A DNA stretch of 64,000 nt from Amycolatopsis sp. NBC_00345 (GTDB lineage: Bacteria > Actinomycetota > Actinomycetes > Mycobacteriales > Pseudonocardiaceae), in the NCBI RefSeq assembly GCF_036116635.1, contig NZ_CP107995.1, positions 1,302,001-1,366,000 on the forward strand, given 5' to 3'. Positions 48,635-56,228 of this stretch are shown piece after piece. The position numbers and the translations under genes were made by a program. The notes under the pieces were generated by a model, which saw nothing but the letters and a program-made list of their open reading frames with translations, did no database searches and had not been told where the DNA came from. Numbering within the stretch: the stretch's first letter is position 1; the number at the start of each line of letters is the position of its first letter.

Positions 48635-50608
48635 TCAGCCGACGGTCGCGGCGCGGGCCTTGGCGATGAACGCGTCCAGCACCCCGTCGCCGACCAGGGC
48701 CTGCCGGACGCCCCAGGGGTTGGTGTTGCCGGTCTTGACCGCTGTCGCCTGCGTGGTCAGGGCATCCGCGGACGCGGTGAGCCGCTGGGCGGTCGCGGTG
48801 TCGCCGTGGGCCGAAGCGACGAGCGCGTCGAGCTGGTCGGCCATGGCGCCGCCCCACAGCACGGTGGCGTCCAGCCAGGGCTTGGCCTCGTCGACGAACG
48901 CGGGGACGACCCGGCCGCCGCGGATGACGGCCGCGGCGTCCTTGATCTGCTGGGCGTAGGGCCGCAGCGCGCGCGCCGCGCCGTCGCGGTCACCGGCGTC
49001 CCAGCGTTGCCAGAACGACGCCGTCTTCGCGGCGAGCGCGGGCGCCTGCGGCTGCCACGGGGTGGGCGCGGACGCCGGCGCCAGGTGCTCCAGGTCGGCG
49101 AACACCAGCATCGCCGCGCTGGCCCGCGGGTCGCCGCCGGCGAGCCGGCTGAGTGCCAGCGGCCACGAGCGGTCCGGCGAGTAGGCCGCGTCGTTCCAGG
49201 CGAAGTCCGCGACGCCGAATTCGGCGATCTCGCTGGCCGCCTCCTGGTTCATCGGGTTCGACACGATCCCGTTGAGGTACTGGGAAAGACCGGCCTCACG
49301 GTGCCCGTACGGCGCGAGCAGCAGCCGTCCGGCGGACTCCTCGTAGTCGTTCACCGGGTAGTTGTCCCAGAGGAACACCTTGCGTCCGTACAATGTGGAC
49401 ACCTGCTTGGCCTGCTCGTTGGTGATGCTGGACGGCACCACGGCGGTGCCGGTCCACTGCACCACCACCGACGGGTCCAGGTGCTCCCGCAGCTCGGTCT
49501 TGTACGGCGAGTCCGCGAGGTCGCTGTACTCGGTCGGCACGGTCTGCAGCGGCCGCGCCCCGTCGTGGGTCTTGATGAACTGCTCGGTGACGGTGTTGAG
49601 CAGCGCCACCTGCGCCTTGCCCGCGGCGGCCTGGCCGGGGGCGCCGTACGCCGCCTGGTCGGCGTCGCAGTTCCACCTCGTGTACGAGATGTCGTCGAAG
49701 GGCATGGAGAACGACCGGACGCCGAGGTCGTAGACCGACTGGAGTTTCGCGGTCACCGCGGCGAGGTCGGTGGGCGAGGAGAAGCAGATCGAGACGCCGG
49801 GCGAAAGCGCGTACGTGAAGTCGACGTGCTGGCTTTCGGCGGCCTGCACGAGCTGACCGAGCGTGGCCAGTTGGTCGGCCGGGTACGGGTCACGCCAGCG
49901 CGAGCGCAGGTACGCGTCGTCCTTCGCGCTGTAGACATAGGAATTCGCCTTGACCTCACTGAGGAAGCCGATCTGCCGCAGCCGGTCTGCGGTGGTCCAC
50001 GGCGGTCCGTAGAACCCCTCGATAGAGCCGCGCAACGCCATGTTCGGCCAGTCCCGCACGGCGGCGCCGCTCACGGCCCAGCCCCGGCCGGACCGCACGA
50101 ACAGCTGGCGCAGCGTCTGCACGCCGTAGTACTGCCCGGCCGCGTCCCGGCCGCCGACGGCCAGTTCGGCGGACTTCGGCGAGCGCAGCGCGTACCCCTC
50201 CGCCTGGTCCGGCACGGTCACGGAGCCCAGCGCGGTGACGATGTCCGGCCGGTCCGCGCCGCCGAGGCGGACCACCAGCCGGCCGTGGCCGGTGGGCTGC
50301 CCGGGCGCGACCGTGGTGATCGAGCGGGCGCCGTGCTGCTGGAGCAACGTCGTGAGCAGGTCCTTCGCCGCCGGGTCGGTGGCGCCGTCGACGACGAGCA
50401 CGGCCGAGCCGGGCACCCGCACGTCCGCGGAGCCGCGCGTCAAGGACTGCGGCGTCGGCGATACCGGGGGCAGCGCGGCTGAGGGCAGTGCGGCGGAGGG
50501 GACGGCCGCGGCGGCCGGCGTCGCGCCGATGGCCAGTGACGAGGCGGTGGCGCCGGCCACGACAACGGCGGCGAGCAGATGGAGACGCATCCTGGTGGGG
50601 ACAGGCAT
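48635..50608 (-). CDS. Secreted GH84 beta-N-acetylglucosaminidase
   Basis: 657 residues. A signal peptide (about 1-35) is followed by a glyco_hydro_20b-like N-terminal domain (45-180). The NAGidase/GH84 catalytic domain (190-480) begins RGSIEGFYGPPW and carries the catalytic Asp pair Asp305-Asp306 in FDDIS. The C-terminal part is helical. The family uses substrate-assisted catalysis to release N-acetylglucosamine from glycans or hyaluronan. It is 33 bp before the GH35 gene and 15 bp after the GH29 gene, in one operon. Confidence 0.93.
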   Translation of the reverse strand: MPVPTRMRLHLLAAVVVAGATASSLAIGATPAAAAVPSAALPSAALPPVSPTPQSLTRGSADVRVPGSAVLVVDGATDPAAKDLLTTLLQQHGARSITTVAPGQPTGHGRLVVRLGGADRPDIVTALGSVTVPDQAEGYALRSPKSAELAVGGRDAAGQYYGVQTLRQLFVRSGRGWAVSGAAVRDWPNMALRGSIEGFYGPPWTTADRLRQIGFLSEVKANSYVYSAKDDAYLRSRWRDPYPADQLATLGQLVQAAESQHVDFTYALSPGVSICFSSPTDLAAVTAKLQSVYDLGVRSFSMPFDDISYTRWNCDADQAAYGAPGQAAAGKAQVALLNTVTEQFIKTHDGARPLQTVPTEYSDLADSPYKTELREHLDPSVVVQWTGTAVVPSSITNEQAKQVSTLYGRKVFLWDNYPVNDYEESAGRLLLAPYGHREAGLSQYLNGIVSNPMNQEAASEIAEFGVADFAWNDAAYSPDRSWPLALSRLAGGDPRASAAMLVFADLEHLAPASAPTPWQPQAPALAAKTASFWQRWDAGDRDGAARALRPYAQQIKDAAAVIRGGRVVPAFVDEAKPWLDATVLWGGAMADQLDALVASAHGDTATAQRLTASADALTTQATAVKTGNTNPWGVRQALVGDGVLDAFIAKARAATVG

Positions 50609-50623
50609 GGGAGATCCCTTGCG

Positions 50624-52516
50624 TTAGCCGGGCGGGGGGTAGGGGGGTAACGGGGGCACGGTGCGGTAGAGGGCGACGGTCGCCAGGTACGGGGTGGCCC
50701 GCGCCTGCGTGAGGACAATCCGGACGCGGTCGGCGGTCACCGGCGCCGGCAGCGTGACCAGGCGGGTGTAGCCGACGGTGGTCACGGTCGCGACCGTCCG
50801 CCAGGCCCCGTCGACCTCGGCCTGGACGGTGGCGCCTTCGATGTGCTGGCCGCGGCTGACGTCCTCGCCGAGGCGGATCTGGTCGAACGTCGTGGGTCCC
50901 GGCAGCGGCAGGTCGAGCGTGCCCTCCCGCGCGCCGCGGGGCGGGGACCACGAGGTGGTGAGCGCATCGTCGGTCACCGCGTCGACTCCCGGTGCCGGCC
51001 GGTCGCCCGGCCCGGGTTTCGCGAGGTTCACGGCCTGGGTCGCCGCCACCGAAGCGCCGAAGCCCGCGAGCGCGGCGCTGTCCTCGGGCGGCACGGTTCC
51101 GTCCTTGGCGGGCGGCACGTTCAGCAGCAGCGACGAGTTGCGCCCGGCCGTTCGCCGGTAGATGTCGACCAGTTGCGCCGCGGTCTTCGGCTGTTCGCTC
51201 GCGTGGAAGAACCAGCCCGGACGCAGCGAAACGTCGGACTCCGCGGGCGCCCACTGCAGGTAGCGCACGGACGGGTCGGCGAGCACCTGGCGCGAGCCGA
51301 GGTCGTCGGTGGTCGCCCCGCCGATGAACAGCTCCTCGTTGTGGGCCGTGTTCGGATCGCCGGACGTCGGCAGCGGGCTCCACTCCGTCTCCCGCGCCTG
51401 GCCGGACTCGTTGCCGACCCAGCGGACGCCGGCGGGACCGGCGAAGGTGACCGTGTCCGGCGAGAGGGCGTGGATCATCCGGAACCACGTGGTGAAGTCG
51501 TAGTCCTCGCTGATCCCGTTGTCCCGCCAGGGGTTCGCGCCGTCGAGCCACAGCTCGTCGATCGGCCCGTACTGGGTGAACAGCTCGTACAGCTGGTTGA
51601 GGTAGTAGCTGTTGTAGTCGTCCTCGCGGACGGTGAACCGGGGCAGCCGGCCGGCCGCGAGCGCGGCGGCGCGGTCGTCACCCGGCACCAGGCTCGGGAC
51701 GGTGCGCTCGGTGACCGCGCTGCCCGAGCCGTACCGGCCCTGTCCCGACGGGGCGAAGGCGCGGTCCTCGTAGGTCGCCTGCTCCTCGATCGACAGCTGC
51801 TGCCCGGCGGCGACCTTCGCCTCGATCCGCTGGACTTCCTTGGCGAAGAACGACGCGGGCAGCTCGGCGCCGTCCGCGGGGGAGAGGTAAACGCCGACCT
51901 TCAGCCCGGCCGCGCGGGCGGAGTCCACGTAGTCGCGCAGGAGGTCGCCGCGCGGGTTGGCGCAGCCGGTGGCGCGGACCTGCCAGAAGGCCGACGGGTC
52001 CTGCGTCCTGGCCTGCTGCGCGGCGGTGCGCGCCGGGTCGTCCCCGGCACAGCCCTGGATCCACCACGGGCTGGCGATCACCGAGTGGTTCGAATAGCGG
52101 GTCGGGTAGAGCACAAAACCGTCGTGGTGCTTGACGGTCAGCATCACCTGCGTGATGCCGGCCGCCTTCATCGAGCGCATCCACTGGTCCGTGCCGGCCC
52201 GCTGCGGCGCGAACGTCGACTCCCGCTCGGCGCCCGAGCCCCACTCCCGGTCGGTGAAGGTGTTCATGCCGAAGTGCGTGAACCCGGTGACCGGCCGCTG
52301 CTGCCACGCCAGCTGCCCCGCGCGCGGCACGACGGCGGCGGCCTTGGCCAGGATCCGGTCCATGCCGTCGCACGGCTGCACGGGGATGATGGCGGCGGGC
52401 CGGATCGAGCCGGTGCACCCAGCCGGGGTGGCCGCGGCCGGTGGGCTGCTCAGCCCGAGCGCGGCCAGCGCCAGCACGCTCAGAACCAGCGGCCCTCGGC
52501 GCGTCGAGATCGGCAT
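50624..52516 (-). CDS. Secreted GH29 alpha-L-fucosidase
   Basis: 630 residues from ATG 52516, preceded by GGAGGGG. A signal peptide (about 1-29) precedes the GH29 barrel, with THFGMNTFTDREWG, VKHHDGFVLYPTRYSNHS and the nucleophile Asp325 in LWLDGANPW. The C-terminal region is a galactose-binding-like beta-sandwich (TFDQIRLGEDVSRGQH). It removes terminal L-fucose from glycans. As first gene of the fucosidase/GH84/GH35 operon, it may be controlled by the DasR-like dyad 75 bp upstream. Confidence 0.93.
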   Translation of the reverse strand: MPISTRRGPLVLSVLALAALGLSSPPAAATPAGCTGSIRPAAIIPVQPCDGMDRILAKAAAVVPRAGQLAWQQRPVTGFTHFGMNTFTDREWGSGAERESTFAPQRAGTDQWMRSMKAAGITQVMLTVKHHDGFVLYPTRYSNHSVIASPWWIQGCAGDDPARTAAQQARTQDPSAFWQVRATGCANPRGDLLRDYVDSARAAGLKVGVYLSPADGAELPASFFAKEVQRIEAKVAAGQQLSIEEQATYEDRAFAPSGQGRYGSGSAVTERTVPSLVPGDDRAAALAAGRLPRFTVREDDYNSYYLNQLYELFTQYGPIDELWLDGANPWRDNGISEDYDFTTWFRMIHALSPDTVTFAGPAGVRWVGNESGQARETEWSPLPTSGDPNTAHNEELFIGGATTDDLGSRQVLADPSVRYLQWAPAESDVSLRPGWFFHASEQPKTAAQLVDIYRRTAGRNSSLLLNVPPAKDGTVPPEDSAALAGFGASVAATQAVNLAKPGPGDRPAPGVDAVTDDALTTSWSPPRGAREGTLDLPLPGPTTFDQIRLGEDVSRGQHIEGATVQAEVDGAWRTVATVTTVGYTRLVTLPAPVTADRVRIVLTQARATPYLATVALYRTVPPLPPYPPPG

Positions 52517-52586
52517 CGGCCCCTCCTGACGGTCCCCGCAGCCCCGTGCCTGGTGAATCTTTCGCACACTAGGTCGGGAATCCGTC

Positions 52587-52602
52587 GGATGTCTAGACCT
52601 GA
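52587..52602. promoter_or_regulatory. DasR-like dyad upstream of the fucosidase operon
   Basis: The perfect core GTCTAGAC (52591-52598) is shared with the DasR operator consensus, but the outer bases match poorly, about 11 of 16 in all. The location fits an operator for an operon that releases N-acetylglucosamine. Confidence 0.35.
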
Positions 52603-52746
52603 GTGGCTGAGACCGGCGACCGTCGCCCGGATGCCGATCGGTGGATCGATTCCGTTCGCTGGTCAGGTTTTCGCCGGTGGGGTCAGCGCTGCGGCAGACG
52701 GGTGACGATCAGCCCTCGGAACCGGCATTGGTCAGATCACCGACGC

Positions 52747-53802
52747 TCACCGTCCACTGTGGACGGGACGGCGCCGTCGCCAGGCGTCGGCGAGCGCGGG
52801 GGAGTGGTAGCCGGTGTCGGCCGGGTTCAGGTCGGTGCCCGGCGCCACGATCTCGTCGATGCGGTCGAGCACGGCCTCGTCGAGGGTCACGTCGGCCGCG
52901 CCCAGCTGGCTGTCCAGGTGCGCCAGGGTGCGGGGCCCGATCACGGCCGAGGTGACGGCCGGGTGCCGCACCACGAACGCCAGCGCCAGGTGGATCAGCG
53001 GCAGCCCGGCCTCGTCCGCCAGCTCGGCCAGCGCGGTGGCGGCGTCGAGCTTGGCCTGGTTGCCGGGCACGGACAGGTCGTAGTGGGCGTGGGTGGTCGG
53101 GTGCGGCATCTTCTCTGTGCGCCGGCTGGTCAGCTCGGCCGCCCCGGTGCGCCACCGGCCGGAAAGCCACCCGCCCGCCAGCGGGCTCCAGGCCAGCACC
53201 CCCAGCTTGTGCTCGGCGCAGGTGGGCAGGACCTCGTTCTCGACGCTGCGCGTCAGCAGCGAGTACGGCGGCTGCTCGCACACGAACCGCTCGCGGCCCC
53301 GGCGCTCGGCGGTCCACTGCGCCTGCACGATCGCCGCGGGCGGGAACGTCGACGAGCCGAGGTACCGGACCTTTCCCTGGCGCACCAGGTCGGTCAGCGC
53401 GCCGAGCGTCTCGTCGACGGCGGTGTCCGGATCGGGCCGGTGCACCTGGTACAGGTCGAGGTAGTCGGTGCCCAGCCGGCGCAGGCTGTCCTCGCAGGCG
53501 CGCAGGATCCAGCGCCGCGAGCTGCCCCGCTCGTTGGGGTCCGCGCCCATCGGGGAGTTCACCTTGGTGGCCAGCACGACGGAGTCGCGGCGCCCGGCCA
53601 GTGCCTTGCCGACGATCCGTTCCGACTCTCCGTTGGAGTAGACGTCGGCGGTGTCGACGAAGTTGATCCCCGCGGCCAGCGCCGCGTGCACGATCCGGGT
53701 CGAGTCTTCGTGATCGGGGTTGCCCCACGCGCCGAGCATCATCGTGCCCAGGCACAGGGGGCTGACCTTGACGCCGGTGGCGCCCAGGTTCCGGTAGTCC
53801 AT
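52747..53802 (-). CDS. Aldo/keto reductase
   Basis: 351 residues forming one (beta/alpha)8 AKR domain. The catalytic tetrad is visible: Asp50 and Tyr55 in FVDTADVYSNG, Lys80 in LATK, and His in YLDLYQVHRPD. The NADPH-binding segment follows the usual ending (AVIGPRTLAHLDSQL). These enzymes reduce carbonyls of sugars or xenobiotics with NADPH in the cytoplasm. The gene diverges from an AraC-type regulator and is probably controlled by it. Confidence 0.93.
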   Translation of the reverse strand: MDYRNLGATGVKVSPLCLGTMMLGAWGNPDHEDSTRIVHAALAAGINFVDTADVYSNGESERIVGKALAGRRDSVVLATKVNSPMGADPNERGSSRRWILRACEDSLRRLGTDYLDLYQVHRPDPDTAVDETLGALTDLVRQGKVRYLGSSTFPPAAIVQAQWTAERRGRERFVCEQPPYSLLTRSVENEVLPTCAEHKLGVLAWSPLAGGWLSGRWRTGAAELTSRRTEKMPHPTTHAHYDLSVPGNQAKLDAATALAELADEAGLPLIHLALAFVVRHPAVTSAVIGPRTLAHLDSQLGAADVTLDEAVLDRIDEIVAPGTDLNPADTGYHSPALADAWRRRRPVHSGR

Positions 53803-53888
53803 CGGGTTCCGCTCGCTTTCGCCGGGGATTGGTCCCCCGATCGCACCAGCGGCGGCCCCGGACCGGTAGGCACATCGTGGCGCCGTTT

Positions 53889-53922
53889 GGCACGATCGTC
53901 GCGACCTTGCCGGGATCGTGCC
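53889..53922. promoter_or_regulatory. Inverted repeat in the AKR-AraC divergent promoter region
   Basis: GGCACGATC (53889-53897) and GATCGTGCC (53914-53922) form perfect 9-bp arms with a 16-bp spacer. The half sites are about two and a half turns apart. It is a likely operator for the AraC-type protein. Confidence 0.5.
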
Positions 53923-53985
53923 GCCGGACTCTGCTGTCGGGATGGCGCCTTGCCGCGGCGCCCGGCGCCGTGCTTGGCTCATCGA

Positions 53986-54867
53986 GTGGATCTCCTCGAC
54001 GAGCTGCGGGAGCTGATCACGCGGCACACGGGGCGCGGCACGTTGCGCAAGCGGCGGATCACGGACGACGCGTCGGTCACCTTCGCCAGCGAGCGCACGG
54101 AACCGATCGCGGTGATGTCCGAGCCTTCGCTCGCCGTGGTGGGCCAGGGCGTCAAGCGCACGGTGCTCAACGGCACGCCGTACGACTACCGCGCGGGCCA
54201 GTACGTCGTCGTCCCGGTCGACCTGCCGGTGATCGGCCAGGCCATGGCGGCGAGCCCGGCCGAGCCGCTGCTCGTGTTCAGCCTGACGCTCCGGCCCGCG
54301 CTCATCGCGTCGCTGCTGCTCGAGACGGCCGCCGCCCCGCCCGCGCCCGCGTTCGGCGGCCTGGTGATCGGCGACGCGACCGCGGACCTGCTGGACCCGG
54401 TCGTCCGGCTGCTGCGCGCCGCCGGGAACCCTGACGACCTCCGCGTGCTCGGGCCCGGCCTGGCGCGGGAGATCCACTGGCGGCTGCTCACCGGCGAGCA
54501 GGGCGGGCTGGTGCGCCGGATCGGCCTCGCCGACGGCGGCCTCGCGCACGTGGCCCGCGCGATCCGCTGGCTGCGGGAGCACTACGACGAGCCCGTGCAC
54601 GTCGCCGACCTCGCGCGGCTCGCGGGGATGAGCGCGTCGACCTTCCACCGGCATTTCCGCGCCACCACGTCGATGACGCCGATCCAGTTCCAGAAGCAGA
54701 TCCGCCTGCAGGAGGCCCGCGCGCGGCTGGCGGCCCGGCCGCGCAGCATGGCGGAGGTCGGCCACCTCGTCGGCTACGACAGCCAGTCCCAGTTCACGCG
54801 GGAGTACCGCCGGGCGTTCGGCCTCACCCCCGGCCGCGACGCCGTGCGGATGCGGACCGGCTCCTGA
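53986..54867 (+). CDS. AraC-family transcriptional regulator
   Basis: 293 residues from GTG 53986. An AraC_N-type cupin-like ligand domain spans about 20-185 (SEPSLAVVGQGVKRTVLNGT). Two helix-turn-helix motifs form the HTH_18 domain at about 195-290, with LARLAGMSASTFHRHFRATT and VGHLVGYDSQSQFTREYRRA. This type typically sits beside and activates an aldo/keto reductase or oxidoreductase, as here. Confidence 0.92.
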   Translation: MDLLDELRELITRHTGRGTLRKRRITDDASVTFASERTEPIAVMSEPSLAVVGQGVKRTVLNGTPYDYRAGQYVVVPVDLPVIGQAMAASPAEPLLVFSLTLRPALIASLLLETAAAPPAPAFGGLVIGDATADLLDPVVRLLRAAGNPDDLRVLGPGLAREIHWRLLTGEQGGLVRRIGLADGGLAHVARAIRWLREHYDEPVHVADLARLAGMSASTFHRHFRATTSMTPIQFQKQIRLQEARARLAARPRSMAEVGHLVGYDSQSQFTREYRRAFGLTPGRDAVRMRTGS

Positions 54868-54976
54868 CCGCCCGCGCACGATCAGGTGAGGCGGCGCACC
54901 TGGCGTGGCCGCGGACTTCAAAACCGAGTAATACTGGGTATTGAAATCCGGTCGTCCGTTCCCAGGGAGTTGCTTC

Positions 54977-55969
54977 GTGCGGGTGAGGAACCGGCGGCTG
55001 CTGACCGCCGCGGTGGCCGTGGTCGTCGCCGTGGGCGTGCCGTTCCTGGTCAACGCCGTTTCGGTGCAGCCCGGCGCGGCGATCGTGAAGGCGCTGTTCG
55101 AGCTGAAGCCCGCGGTGAACCCGCCGCCGGGGTACGGCGAGCTGGCGGCGAAGGTGTCGGCGGTCCGCGACGTCGCGGTGCCGGTCGACGGCGCCCCGGA
55201 GGCGAAGCTCGACGTCTACGCCCCGAAGGAGCGCTCCGGCGCGCCGCTGCCGATGATCCTGTGGATCCACGGCGGCGGGTTCATCTCGGGCAGCAAGGAA
55301 GCGGTCGGCGACTACGCGGTGATGCTCGCGGCGAACGGTTACGTCGTGGCCAGCCTTGACTACTCGCTCGCCCCCGGAACCCGTTACCCCGCACCGGTTC
55401 AGCAGGCCAACGCGGCGCTGCGGCAGCTCGCGGCCCACGCCGGCGAGTACGGCGGGGACCCGGCGAAGGTGTTCGTGGGCGGCGACTCCGCGGGCGCCCA
55501 GATCGCGAGCCAGACCGCCGCGCTCGTCACGAATCCCGCGCTGGCCTCGGCCATGCGGCTCACGCCCGGGCTGCCGGCCGCGTCCCTGCGCGGCGCGCTG
55601 CTGTTCTGCGGGCTGTACGACATGAAAACGGTCGGCGACAGCGGGTTCCCGGCCCTGCAGACGTTCACCTGGTCCTACCTGGGCCGCCGGGACTGGCCGG
55701 ACGACCCGCGGCTGCCGCAGCTCTCGGCCACGGGTCAGGTGACGAATGCGTACCCGGCCACCCTGCTCACGGTGGGCGACCAGGATCCGTTCGAAGGACA
55801 GGGGCACGAGATGGTCACCGCGCTCCAGCGCGCCGGCGTCGAGGTGCGGAGCCGGTTCTACACCGGCGCCGGGCTCGGCCACGAGTACCAGTTCGACTTC
55901 TCCCACCCCGAGTCGAACGAGTTCTTCCGGATGACACTGGACTTCCTCACCGAGCGGAGTGCGGCGTGA
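54977..55969 (+). CDS. Membrane-anchored or secreted alpha/beta hydrolase
   Basis: 330 residues from GTG 54977, preceded by AGGGAG. An N-terminal hydrophobic segment (about 9-30) lacks a clear cleavage site, so it may be a membrane anchor. HGGG follows at 99-102. The nucleophile is Ser171 in GGDSAG. The acid is in VGDQDPFE and the base His in GLGHEYQFD. It belongs to the HSL/esterase group, but is extracytoplasmic, unlike the hydrolase at 8656-9606. It overlaps a 32-residue membrane protein gene by 4 bp. Confidence 0.9.
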   Translation: MRVRNRRLLTAAVAVVVAVGVPFLVNAVSVQPGAAIVKALFELKPAVNPPPGYGELAAKVSAVRDVAVPVDGAPEAKLDVYAPKERSGAPLPMILWIHGGGFISGSKEAVGDYAVMLAANGYVVASLDYSLAPGTRYPAPVQQANAALRQLAAHAGEYGGDPAKVFVGGDSAGAQIASQTAALVTNPALASAMRLTPGLPAASLRGALLFCGLYDMKTVGDSGFPALQTFTWSYLGRRDWPDDPRLPQLSATGQVTNAYPATLLTVGDQDPFEGQGHEMVTALQRAGVEVRSRFYTGAGLGHEYQFDFSHPESNEFFRMTLDFLTERSAA

Positions 55970-56064
55970 GTGTGGGCCGAGTGCTGGCGTATGTCGCGTT
56001 GGTCCTCGGGGTCGTGATCGTCGCCGCGGTGATCTACGGGCTGCTGGTCTTCTTCAGCGTGTGA
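55966..56064 (+). CDS. 32-residue single-helix membrane microprotein
   Basis: GTG 55966 overlaps the hydrolase stop (GTGA). The 32-residue product begins VSVGRVLAYVALVLG and ends LLVFFSV, with a hydrophobic helix of about 22 residues and one Arg near the N-terminus. Such overlap implies translational coupling, so it may be a subunit or anchor for the hydrolase. A chance frame is possible, but the composition (all membrane-compatible residues) and coupling argue against it. Confidence 0.6.
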   Translation: MSVGRVLAYVALVLGVVIVAAVIYGLLVFFSV

Positions 56065-56146
56065 CCGCGCGACATCGATGTCAGCGTGGCCGATTCTTGT
56101 CTCCCTTGTCTTCTTGACCTGCTCGCGGGCGGCGGCGGAAGCTTCC

Positions 56147-56160
56147 TGGCAACGTTGTCA
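56147..56160. promoter_or_regulatory. LacI-family operator upstream of the GH2 gene
   Basis: TGGCAACGTTGTCA differs from the perfect palindrome TGACAACGTTGTCA at one position. It is 69 bp before ATG 56229. The same element precedes the six-hairpin operon at 39071. Confidence 0.65.
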
Positions 56161-56228
56161 GTCGTCGGTGCCGACGCCTCGCCAGAGGGCCGCGGCCGGG
56201 CGGCTGCCGCTGAGCGAACGGAGCCCCC

